Assembly: GCA_947302175.1 (NCBI GenBank) | Contig: CAMYVB010000011.1 | Span: 1 to 56,391 of the forward strand | Source: an uncultured Bacteroidales bacterium | GTDB taxonomy: Bacteria; Bacteroidota; Bacteroidia; Bacteroidales; UBA932 | Direction: 5' to 3' | Length of the DNA: 56,391 nucleotides | Shown: positions 26,361 to 34,021 of the stretch, piece by piece | Layout of the letters: every line of letters starts with the position of its first letter | How positions within the stretch are numbered: position 1 is the stretch's first letter | The notes under the pieces: generated by a model | Database searches by the model: none | The model's input: only the letters and a program-made list of their open reading frames with translations | What the model was told of the DNA's origin: nothing | Made by a program: the position numbers and the translations under genes

Positions 26361-27124
26361 AGGGCGAAAAGTGCTTTGGCGTTGGACGTCGTGACAAATG
26401 CGACTTCCTCTATATCTGTTTCTTTGATCTCGGCAATCTTGGCTGCGATGAGGGGAATGTAGGAGCTTTCGTTGCGCGTGCCGCGGTAGGGGACGGGCGA
26501 AAGGTAGGGAGCGTCCGTTTCGAGGACTATGCGCTCCAGGGGTACGCGGCGTACCACTTCCGCGAGCGAGGCTTTCTTGAAAGTGACCACCCCGCCTACG
26601 CCTATGCGCCAGTCGCCCAGCCTCTGGAGCTCGAGGAAGGTCTCGTAGCTGCCCGAGTAGGCGTGCAAATTGCCCCTGAGGCCCAGGTGGCGGCACTCGC
26701 GTACGATTTCGAGGAAATCGGCTGTCGCTTCCCTGAGATGTATGTTGACGGGAAGGTCGAGGCGGGAGGCCAACTCCAGCTGGACGCGGAGGGCCTGCTT
26801 CTGCTCATCGGAGAATTCGGCACCATAATGGTAGTCCAGGCCTATTTCGCCAATTGCCACGGCGCCTTTCCCTATCCATTTCTCCACTTCCAGCATCTCC
26901 TGCTCCCAGTTTTTGTCCACGGAGCCAGGGTAGAGCCCGAGCATGGGACGAAGATGAGAGCTTTGGCGCTCAGTAAGCGCATACATCGCCGCCCTCTCGG
27001 TGGAATCCACGTCGGCCTGGAGCATAATCGACACGCCCGCTTCGAGCGCGCGGTCGATATAGCCCTGCTCGTCGTCCCTGAATGCAGGGTCGCAAATGTG
27101 GCAGTGAGTGTCGATGAACTCCAT
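26357..27124 (-). CDS. tatD: TatD family metal-dependent hydrolase
   Basis: 255 aa. MEFIDTHCHI carries the HxH metal pair (His7, His9). GEIGLDYHY (metal Glu), NIHLRE and LETDAPYLSP complete the TIM-barrel active site. TatD enzymes are 3'-5' exonucleases or D-aminoacyl-tRNA deacylases; the precise activity here is unknown. A -7 box lies only 8 nt from the start codon. It is translationally coupled to ansA. Confidence 0.93.
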   Translation of the reverse strand: MEFIDTHCHICDPAFRDDEQGYIDRALEAGVSIMLQADVDSTERAAMYALTERQSSHLRPMLGLYPGSVDKNWEQEMLEVEKWIGKGAVAIGEIGLDYHYGAEFSDEQKQALRVQLELASRLDLPVNIHLREATADFLEIVRECRHLGLRGNLHAYSGSYETFLELQRLGDWRIGVGGVVTFKKASLAEVVRRVPLERIVLETDAPYLSPVPYRGTRNESSYIPLIAAKIAEIKETDIEEVAFVTTSNAKALFAL

Positions 27125-27132
27125 ACGGAGTA

Positions 27133-27140
27133 CAAATGTA
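27133..27140 (-). promoter_or_regulatory. -7 box of tatD
   Basis: Read leftward TACATTTG (27140-27133). No TTG is seen 19-20 bp upstream. It lies 8 nt from the ATG. Confidence 0.5.
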
Positions 27141-27158
27141 GCTAAAAAAGAGCATAAT

Positions 27159-28325
27159 TCAGACTATCCTGGCCCTCAGGCTGCATCTTTGGAGAAGATC
27201 GGTTGCGACTATCCCGTCGGCTTCCAGCATCGAGACTATTCGGCCGGCCTCGCCCACGTTGCAATTGCCTAGTTTCAGGGCGATGTCTTCTGCCGTAATG
27301 CCCCGGCATTCTTTTATGCACCGCGCGACTGCCATCAGGCGCTCGAGTTCGTCCTCGGGTAGGGAAGAGTATAGCGAGCGTAGGTCGGCAGTAGGTGTTG
27401 CGGTGCCGAAGCGGCCCCTGCGTCCGAGGCCCAGATCCGCAACGAGGGCGGGAATGCTGGTAACAGGGTCGGCTATACGCTTTTTAATCAAATTGTTGCA
27501 GCCAACAGAACGAACATCTTCCACCCTTCCCGGCACGGCATATACCTCCCTGTCATAGTTGAAGGCGAATTCGGCGGTAATAAGGCCGCCGCCCCTGGCC
27601 TTGGACTCAATTACTATGGTGGCCTCGGCAAGACCTGCGATGATTCGGTTGCGGCGCAGGAAATTGACGGCGACTGCGCCCGTGCCCGGCGGATAGTCCG
27701 TCACGATGGCACAATGCGGGGTGGATGCAAGCTTCTTCGCCCAGCCCCAGTGACGCCGGGGGTAAACCTCATCTATGCCCGTAGGAAGCACGGCAACCGT
27801 GGGGAGGGAACATTCGAGGGCGGTGGAGTGGGCAATTATGTCCGTCCCGAGCGCAAACCCGCTCACGATCAAGGGCTTGTGCCTTGTTTCGGATAGGGCC
27901 CGCACTATGCTGCGGCAGCTGTCGCTCCCGTAGGGCGAAATGTCCCTCGTGCCTACTATGGCCACTTTCCTTTTCACGCCGAAAACATCCCCGGGCTCGG
28001 AAACGCCCTTGTAATAAAGGCCCAGGGGAGCGTCTTCGCACTCTTTCAGAATCTCCGGGTATCCTTCGTCCGCCCGGCAAATGAATCTGCATCCGTCCTT
28101 TGAGAGTTTCTCCAGCTCCGAATAGCTTTTTTCAAGAAGCGAGGGGGTTATCTGTCCCTTGAATTTCGAAAACGGTCCGAAGAGCGAGTCCCTTTCCTTT
28201 TCGCTCATTTCGAATACCGCGGCCGCCGAGCCCAGCTCTGCAGTTATTGCCGATCCCGTGGCTGGCTCGTACCCGAATACCTTGCTAAGCGCGCACCATG
28301 CCGCCCTCTCATAGTCTGAAACCAT
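27159..28325 (-). CDS. dprA: DNA processing protein DprA
   Basis: 388 aa from the ATG at 28325. Loads RecA on incoming single-stranded DNA in natural transformation; widely kept even in species not known to be competent. The Rossmann core shows VAIVGTR, SGFALGTDIIAHS, AVLPTGIDEVYPRRH and FLRRNRIIAGLA. A C-terminal winged helix lies at about residues 310-385. An earlier ATG at 28346 adds MTKKKGK, but a -7 box ends 5 nt before it. The 28325 start leaves a normal leader, so it is preferred. Confidence 0.93.
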   Translation of the reverse strand: MVSDYERAAWCALSKVFGYEPATGSAITAELGSAAAVFEMSEKERDSLFGPFSKFKGQITPSLLEKSYSELEKLSKDGCRFICRADEGYPEILKECEDAPLGLYYKGVSEPGDVFGVKRKVAIVGTRDISPYGSDSCRSIVRALSETRHKPLIVSGFALGTDIIAHSTALECSLPTVAVLPTGIDEVYPRRHWGWAKKLASTPHCAIVTDYPPGTGAVAVNFLRRNRIIAGLAEATIVIESKARGGGLITAEFAFNYDREVYAVPGRVEDVRSVGCNNLIKKRIADPVTSIPALVADLGLGRRGRFGTATPTADLRSLYSSLPEDELERLMAVARCIKECRGITAEDIALKLGNCNVGEAGRIVSMLEADGIVATDLLQRCSLRARIV

Positions 28326-28351
28326 CTTTCCCTTCTTTTTTGTCATGGTCC

Positions 28352-28359
28352 CAAACTTA
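28352..28359 (-). promoter_or_regulatory. -7 box of dprA
   Basis: Read leftward TAAGTTTG (28359-28352), matching TAnnTTTG; no clear -33 element. It lies just inside the terminator of queA. Confidence 0.45.
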
Positions 28360-28374
28360 TGAAAAGGGGATAAG

Positions 28375-28406
28375 AAAAACTTCGCTCCAGGAAAGCCGGG
28401 GCGAAG
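28375..28406 (-). terminator. Terminator after queA
   Basis: CTTCGCTCC (28380-28388) pairs with GGGGCGAAG (28398-28406) with one wobble. On the minus strand the stem is followed by TTTTT. It separates queA from dprA. Confidence 0.85.
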
Positions 28407-28439
28407 ATTTTTATGATTCTTAAAGAGATTATCGCTTTT

Positions 28440-29489
28440 TTATACGATGAGGAGGGCGTCGCCGTAGCAGCCGAAGTTGTACTCCATTTCGAGTGCGACC
28501 TGATAGGCGTGCATCACGTGGTCGAAACCGCCGAATGCGGCCTGGGACATGAGCATGGTGGACTCGGGCATGTGGAAGCCGCTGACGAACGCGTCGGGGA
28601 CGGAGAACTCGTAGGGAGGGAAGATGAACTTGTTGGTCCAGATGTCCTTGGGCTTGACTTCCTTCTCGGTGGTGACGTAGGTCTCAAGGGCGCGGAGGGT
28701 CGTGGTGCCTACTGCGAGTATCTTGCCGCCCGATGATTTGGTGGAGTTTATCAAGTCGGCCGCTTCCTCGGAGATAATCATGCGCTCGGCGTCCATGCGG
28801 TGCTTCGAGAGGTCTTCCACATCTACTTTGCGGAACTGGCCTATGCCCATGTGGACGGTGATGAAGGCCTTGTTGATGTCCTTGAGTATCATGCGGTTGA
28901 AGAGCTCGCGGGAGAAGTGGGCTCCGGCGGCTGGAAGGGCCACAGCACCTTCGTTGCGGGCGAAGATGGTCTGGTAGTTCTCCTTGTCGGCGGCGTTGAC
29001 TTTGGGCTTGATGAACAGGGGGACGGGAGTCTCGCCGAGGCTGAAAAGGGTCTTCTTGAACTCGTCGTAGCTGCCGTCGAAGAGGAAACGCAGGGTCCTG
29101 CCGCGGGAAGTGGTGTTGTCTATGACTTCGGCAACGAGAGAATCGTCCTCGCCGAAATAGAGCTTGTTGCCTATGCGAATCTTCCTGGCGGGATCGACTA
29201 TGACGTCCCAGAGGCGCTGCTCGCGGCCGAGCTCCCTGAGAAGGAAGACCATGATGTCGGCGCCGGTCTTTTCTTTTTTGCCGTACAGGCGGGCGGGAAT
29301 GACCTTAGTGTCGTTGAAGACGAAGGTGTCTCCCTTGCCGAAATAGTCGATTATGTCTTTGAAGAGCTTGTGCTCTATTTCACCAGTTTTGCGGTTGAGC
29401 ACCATCAGGCGGCACTCGTCCCTCCATCTGGGGGGATCCTGGGCTATGCGCTCCTTGGGGAGGTTGAATTGGAATTGAGACAGTTTCAT
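28440..29489 (-). CDS. queA: tRNA preQ1 ribosyltransferase-isomerase QueA
   Basis: 349 aa. Transfers the ribosyl part of SAM to preQ1 in tRNA, giving epoxyqueuosine. MKLSQFQFNLPKERIAQDP, FNDTKVIPARLYG, AAGAHFS and VGTTTLRALET are family motifs. The ATG at 29489 matches the conserved start; an upstream in-frame ATG at 29528 would run into the NUDIX gene. No other queuosine gene is in the window. A terminator follows. Confidence 0.96.
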   Translation of the reverse strand: MKLSQFQFNLPKERIAQDPPRWRDECRLMVLNRKTGEIEHKLFKDIIDYFGKGDTFVFNDTKVIPARLYGKKEKTGADIMVFLLRELGREQRLWDVIVDPARKIRIGNKLYFGEDDSLVAEVIDNTTSRGRTLRFLFDGSYDEFKKTLFSLGETPVPLFIKPKVNAADKENYQTIFARNEGAVALPAAGAHFSRELFNRMILKDINKAFITVHMGIGQFRKVDVEDLSKHRMDAERMIISEEAADLINSTKSSGGKILAVGTTTLRALETYVTTEKEVKPKDIWTNKFIFPPYEFSVPDAFVSGFHMPESTMLMSQAAFGGFDHVMHAYQVALEMEYNFGCYGDALLIV

Positions 29490-29524
29490 ATCATTTCTTA
29501 TACGGCCATCGTGTGAAAAAAGTT

Positions 29525-30136
29525 TCACACCTTGGCTTCCCTGAACACTTCAAGTATCGAGGGGTAAGTATTTTTCAGGAAAGGCGGGAGGCTGGACTTT
29601 GCCACCCAGGCTGCCTTCGAGATATCTTCTTCCCTTTGGGGTATGAGGTCCACGGGGCGGGTATAGAGCATGGAGTACCACCAGGTGTGTTTGAGATGCC
29701 AGACTCCGTCGCGTATGTAGCAGTGGTCGGTTATGCAGATAAGTTCCCCCAGGCTGAGTTCGTCCACTCCGGTCTCTTCGCACACTTCCCTGAGGGCCGT
29801 GACGCTGATGTCTTCACCCGGCTCCTGATGGCCCTTAGGGAGGTCCCAGAGACCGTTGCGGCTGATCAGCAGATAGTCGCCCCTCCTGTTGGACACGAGG
29901 CCTCCGGCGGCGTTGACCTCCTTGAATTCGGAGCACAGGCGCTTGTATGCACCCTCGCTGTCGGCGTCGGGGATATAGACGCGGCGAAGAGTGGCGGAGG
30001 TTTCGAAAAGGGAGACCAGGCTGTGGATGTCGAGGCGGTCGCTCAGGTGGAATTCTACGGCATTGGGGTCTGAAAGAGCTTCTTCGCCGGGGTCGCAGAT
30101 GATGATGCAGCGCTTCTCGAAGTATATTTTGTGCAT
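29525..30136 (-). CDS. NUDIX hydrolase
   Basis: 203 aa. The Nudix box GX5EX7REUXEEXGU spans Gly102-Val124 (G102, E108, R116, E117, E120, E121, G123) and binds Mg and the diphosphate. An N-terminal domain of about 75 residues precedes it, so this is larger than the minimal Nudix fold. The substrate is not predictable. The start at 30136 is chosen because upstream sequence lies in the promoter region. It is 35 bp upstream of queA. Confidence 0.9.
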   Translation of the reverse strand: MHKIYFEKRCIIICDPGEEALSDPNAVEFHLSDRLDIHSLVSLFETSATLRRVYIPDADSEGAYKRLCSEFKEVNAAGGLVSNRRGDYLLISRNGLWDLPKGHQEPGEDISVTALREVCEETGVDELSLGELICITDHCYIRDGVWHLKHTWWYSMLYTRPVDLIPQREEDISKAAWVAKSSLPPFLKNTYPSILEVFREAKV

Positions 30137-30175
30137 TATATTTGTATATTTGCAAAATACATTCAGGCAAATATA
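30137..30175. promoter_or_regulatory. Facing promoter boxes between the NUDIX and SRPBCC genes
   Basis: Plus strand: two tandem TATATTTG boxes at 30137-30144 and 30145-30152. Minus strand: TATATTTG at 30175-30168, giving a 31-nt gap to the NUDIX start. No well-spaced -33 elements are seen for any of them. Confidence 0.55.
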
Positions 30176-30200
30176 GCATTGTTTTTTCAATATTTCAGGC

Positions 30201-30668
30201 ATGAATTCAGAATATACAAGCAAGACCGGAACAGTGTCGAAGCAGCCTTTTGAGCTCTATATGGCCTTCGCCGATATGAGGAATCTGCTCGCCATGCTCC
30301 CCGAAGACAAGAAGCAGGGAATTACCGCCGATTTTGATTCCATCCACGGCACCGTTCAGGGAATAAACATGGGCGTAAAAGTGAAAAACAGGGTGCCTTA
30401 TTCCCGCCTTGAATTCGAAGATGACGGGGCTCCTTTCCGTTTCATGCTGACCCTGCATTTCGACGCCAATCCTTCCGAGCCTTTCAAGACAGACTTCCAT
30501 ATCAGCCTGTCGGCCGAGCTCAATCTTATGCTCAAGATGGCCCTGGGAGGCAAGATAAAGGGCGCCCTCGACAAGATGGTAGACGGCCTTGTGGATGTCT
30601 CTGAGGGCCGCATGCCTGAGGGTGTCGATCCCTCGCAGTTCCAGGGTTTTGGTAACATGCCTTCCTGA
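30201..30668 (+). CDS. SRPBCC-like small protein
   Basis: 155 aa, tentatively a START/SRPBCC-type domain. The N-terminus (KTGTVSKQPFELYMAFADMR) and the strands around GITADFDSIHGTV and RFMLTLHFDAN suit that helix-grip fold, and similar short proteins are common in Bacteroidetes. No signal peptide, so cytoplasmic. The ligand is unknown. It is followed after 1 bp by rsmF and is the first gene of a four-gene unit. Confidence 0.65.
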   Translation: MNSEYTSKTGTVSKQPFELYMAFADMRNLLAMLPEDKKQGITADFDSIHGTVQGINMGVKVKNRVPYSRLEFEDDGAPFRFMLTLHFDANPSEPFKTDFHISLSAELNLMLKMALGGKIKGALDKMVDGLVDVSEGRMPEGVDPSQFQGFGNMPS

Positions 30669-30669
30669 T

Positions 30670-31914
30670 ATGCTTCCTGAAGGGTTCATCGACAGGCTTT
30701 CATCGTTTGCAGGCAACGAGGCGGCGCGCAGTTTTGCCGAGGCCGTTTCCGTGCCCCCGGAGGTGTCGGTGAGGCTGAACCCTTTCAAGAACCCTTCAGC
30801 CCCCGATCCCATATTCGACGGGGCTCGCGAAGTGCCATGGAGCCCTTATGGCCGCGTCCTTTCCTCCAGGCCTGTCTTCACCTTGCAGCCCCTTTTCCAT
30901 GCCGGGGCATATTATGTGCAGGACAGTTCCGCCATGTACGCAGGTTATGTGTTCCGTAAGATACTCGACCGCGTGGGAGACGTATCGGGAATCAGGGTCC
31001 TTGACCTTTGTGCTGCGCCCGGAGGCAAGACCACCGACCTCGCAGCGTCGCTGAGACTCCGTTTCGGTGATGATTTCCTGCTAGTTGCGAACGACCCCGT
31101 CCGCAAGCGGGCAAAAATACTTTCGGAAAACGTTGCGCTTTGGGGGGATCCCTGCGTTACGGTGACCTGCGCCGACCCTTCGGCTTTCTCGGCCCTGGAA
31201 GGCTTTTTTGATATAATTGTCACTGACGTCCCTTGCTCGGGAGAGGGCATGTTCGGCAAAGACCCCTTTGCCGTGGAGCAATGGTCCGAGGCCCTCGTGG
31301 AAGAGTGTTCGTCGAGGCAGAGGAACATTTTGAAAGACGTCTGGCCGGCCCTTCGCGAAGGCGGATACCTCGTGTATGCCACCTGCACTTTCGAGCCGTC
31401 CGAGAACGATCTGAATTTCAAATGGATACTTTCTTCCCTAGGGGCTGAACTCTGCCCGGAAGGCAAACCTGATTTCCCCGAGATCCAGCCCACGGACTGC
31501 GGCTCCCTGCTCCTGCCCGGATTTGTCAGGGGCTCGGGCCAGTGGGTCTCGGCCGCAGTCAAGACTTCCCCCCAGCGGAGCAGGCCTCCCAAAAAGAAGC
31601 TCGAGGAAATCCTGCCCGTGCTAAGAAGCGGCATCCCCGCTCCGACTATAAAGGGGAAAGATATAATCCCCGACCCCGATCTTCCTCTAAGCCTTGGCTA
31701 TGAGCGGGGAACCTACCCTGAGTTTGAAGTGGATGAATCCACAGCCTTGCACTTTCTCCACCGCGATTCGGTGATTCTTCCCGAAGACGCAGCTATAGGA
31801 TACGTAGTGCTCACATACTCCGGTCTTCCGCTGGGCTTCGTGAAGAACCTGGGGCGCAGAACGAACAATCTCCATCCTATGGATAGAAGGATTTTAATGG
31901 ATATAAAAGCATGA
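30670..31914 (+). CDS. rsmF: RsmF-like rRNA m5C methyltransferase
   Basis: 414 aa. NOL1/NOP2/Sun family, S-adenosylmethionine-dependent C5 methylation of cytosine in 16S rRNA. LDLCAAPGGKTT (111-122) binds SAM. The two catalytic cysteines are in DVPCSGEGMFGKD (Cys189) and YATCTF (Cys239). The C-terminal domain (about 335-414, LPLGFVKNLGRRTNNLHP) is the RsmF-type RNA-binding domain. The frame is open upstream, but the ATG at 30670 sits 1 bp after the previous stop. It overlaps the next gene by 4 nt. Confidence 0.94.
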   Translation: MLPEGFIDRLSSFAGNEAARSFAEAVSVPPEVSVRLNPFKNPSAPDPIFDGAREVPWSPYGRVLSSRPVFTLQPLFHAGAYYVQDSSAMYAGYVFRKILDRVGDVSGIRVLDLCAAPGGKTTDLAASLRLRFGDDFLLVANDPVRKRAKILSENVALWGDPCVTVTCADPSAFSALEGFFDIIVTDVPCSGEGMFGKDPFAVEQWSEALVEECSSRQRNILKDVWPALREGGYLVYATCTFEPSENDLNFKWILSSLGAELCPEGKPDFPEIQPTDCGSLLLPGFVRGSGQWVSAAVKTSPQRSRPPKKKLEEILPVLRSGIPAPTIKGKDIIPDPDLPLSLGYERGTYPEFEVDESTALHFLHRDSVILPEDAAIGYVVLTYSGLPLGFVKNLGRRTNNLHPMDRRILMDIKA

Positions 31915-32846
31915 TAATGAAAAAGATATTTGTAATAGTAGCGGCTGCGATGCTGCTTATGGTTTCCGCTGAGGGCGTTTCCGCGCAGACGACAAAGGAG
32001 GAGTTCGCCTCCCGCTACGCCATGCTTGCAGGAAAGCTGGGCTATGACGGCCTCGGCATAGAGACCCTTATCACCAAATGGGAAGCCGCCTTCCCCGATG
32101 ATGTCAACATGCTCATTGCCAAATACAACTACTATCTCACCAAGTCCAGGTATGAGAAAGTGGAGGCAAAAGACCAGGAAAAGTTCATGGGTGAAGCGCC
32201 AGTCCTGTCTCTTAAGGACAGCACCGGCCGTCCTGTCAACTATTTCCGCGAAGTCTTCTTCGAGGATGAGATGTATGGTATAGCTACGGCAGCCATAGAC
32301 AAGGCAATAAGGCTTTCTCAGAATGATGCAAGCTTGAGATTCAATAAGATTGAGGCCCTCATTGCATACGAGAAAGAGTCTCCCGACATGGCGACAGCCT
32401 CCCTTAAATCACTCCTTGACTACAACTGCAATTCCCATCCTTCGTGGACCTGGGGGAGTGAACCCTTCACTGATGCGGATTTCCTGGGCGCAGTGACCGA
32501 CTTCTGCTATGTGTTTTTCAAGATAGGCTCTCCCGCCTCCTACGAATCCTTCCGCAGCATATCGGAGAAGATACTCGCTTATTATCCCAAGAATGAAGTC
32601 GCGCTTAACAATCTCGGGACTTATTACATGGTCGCAAAGAAAGACTACAAGACGGCCCTGAAATACTATGACAAGACCCTGAAGATTGACAAGAACAATT
32701 ACGGAGCCGCAAAGAACGCCATCATGGTCTGCCGTAAGACGGGAAACACCAAGCTGGAAAAGAAGTACCTCAAGATCCTTGCCCAGTGCAGTCCCGACCA
32801 GCTTGAGCGTGATGCTGCCAATGTGAGACTCGAAGCCCTCAAATAA
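31911..32846 (+). CDS. Secreted TPR protein
   Basis: 311 aa. Signal peptide of about 25 residues (ending GVSAQ), then a helical protein. Repeats near residues 225-290 (YPKNEVALNNLGTYYMVAKK, YKTALKYYDKTLKIDKNNYG) are TPR units; earlier repeats are more divergent. Probably a periplasmic protein-interaction scaffold; no specific partner is known. The ATG overlaps the rsmF stop by 4 nt, and an alternative ATG at 31917 is just as good. 2 bp before the LolE-like gene. Confidence 0.8.
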   Translation: MIMKKIFVIVAAAMLLMVSAEGVSAQTTKEEFASRYAMLAGKLGYDGLGIETLITKWEAAFPDDVNMLIAKYNYYLTKSRYEKVEAKDQEKFMGEAPVLSLKDSTGRPVNYFREVFFEDEMYGIATAAIDKAIRLSQNDASLRFNKIEALIAYEKESPDMATASLKSLLDYNCNSHPSWTWGSEPFTDADFLGAVTDFCYVFFKIGSPASYESFRSISEKILAYYPKNEVALNNLGTYYMVAKKDYKTALKYYDKTLKIDKNNYGAAKNAIMVCRKTGNTKLEKKYLKILAQCSPDQLERDAANVRLEALK

Positions 32847-32848
32847 TC

Positions 32849-34018
32849 ATGGCTCCTGAAAGATTCATGGCGTCCCGCCTGAGATTCGAAGGCCGCATGT
32901 CGGCAGTTGCCGTCGCGGTTTCGTTTTTCATAATGATTCTCGCGGTGTCCGTTTCTTCCGGATTCCGAAGCGAGATACGCTCTTCGATTGCCGGTATTTC
33001 GGGCGACGTGATGCTGACTTCCAGATCCATGAACTACATGGCGGGCGACGACCCCGTCCACGCTCCCGACGCTTTCCTCGCAGTCTTGGATTCCATGCCG
33101 GAAGTGACTGAGGTCGTGCCGGTTATCTATCGTGCCGGCATAGTCAAGACGGGTAGTGACGTGCAGGGTGTTATCTTCAAGGGAGTGCCCGGAGGAGAGG
33201 AGTCTTCCGAGGAAATGGTAGCCTCTATTCCCAGCCGCCTGGGCGAAATCCTCGCCCTCGGGCCCGGCGACAAGATGACTGCATATTTTGTCGGCGATAA
33301 AGTGAAACTCAGGCGCTTTGAAGTCACCTCAGTCTATAACGAAGCAGTAAGGACAGACGACAAAATGGTCGTCAACGTTCCCCTGGAAGTGCTCAGGCGC
33401 CTTAACGACTGGAACGAAGGAGAGGTGTCAGCCTATGAAGTGATGCTTGGCGACAAGTTCCGTGGAAGAAAACAGATGGAAGAGGTAGCCTCAGAGATAG
33501 GCTTCCTGTCCATTTCCATGTCTTCAGCTGACGAAGAGCCACTCCTGGCCCGCTCGGCTCCCCAGAGATACTACCGCCTTTTCGACTGGCTCGACCTGAT
33601 TGACCTTAATGTCGTGGTAATACTCATCCTGATGACCGTGGTCGCCGGATTCAACATGATTTCGGGCCTGCTCATACTCCTTTTCCGCAATGTTTCGACC
33701 ATAGGCACATTGAAGGCCATGGGTATGACCGACAAAGGTATAGCGAGCGTTTTCCAGAGGCTCTCCTCAACGCTGGTACTGAAAGGTATGGCGATAGGCA
33801 ATGCCGTGGCGCTGCTTTTCTGCTTCCTTCAGGGAAAGACTCATCTGCTGAAGCTGAATCCGGAGAATTACTTCGTCTCTTTCGTGCCCGTGGCTGTCGA
33901 TATCCCCCTCATCCTGATAGCGGATGCTGTGGCCTACGTGGGAATCATGCTTCTGCTGCAGATTCCTTGTCTCTTTATTTCCAAGGTGGATCCTGCGGTC
34001 ACCGTAGCGACCAAATAG
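32849..34018 (+). CDS. LolE/FtsX-family ABC transporter permease
   Basis: 389 aa. An N-terminal helix (about residues 18-36), a large periplasmic domain (about 40-240) and three C-terminal membrane helices follow the LolC/E and MacB plan. FRNVSTIGTLKAMGMTDKGI is the typical cytoplasmic coupling loop that contacts the ATPase. Lipoprotein release to the outer membrane is the expected role. No ATP-binding gene lies nearby. It converges on the porin gene with only 3 bp between them. Confidence 0.85.
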   Translation: MAPERFMASRLRFEGRMSAVAVAVSFFIMILAVSVSSGFRSEIRSSIAGISGDVMLTSRSMNYMAGDDPVHAPDAFLAVLDSMPEVTEVVPVIYRAGIVKTGSDVQGVIFKGVPGGEESSEEMVASIPSRLGEILALGPGDKMTAYFVGDKVKLRRFEVTSVYNEAVRTDDKMVVNVPLEVLRRLNDWNEGEVSAYEVMLGDKFRGRKQMEEVASEIGFLSISMSSADEEPLLARSAPQRYYRLFDWLDLIDLNVVVILILMTVVAGFNMISGLLILLFRNVSTIGTLKAMGMTDKGIASVFQRLSSTLVLKGMAIGNAVALLFCFLQGKTHLLKLNPENYFVSFVPVAVDIPLILIADAVAYVGIMLLLQIPCLFISKVDPAVTVATK

Positions 34019-34021
34019 CTG

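Noticed and set aside
26361..26696. N-terminal extension of the asparaginase frame
   Set aside because: It overlaps tatD in another frame, has Arg/Pro-rich composition and lacks family similarity; the ATG at 26360 fits the conserved N-terminus.
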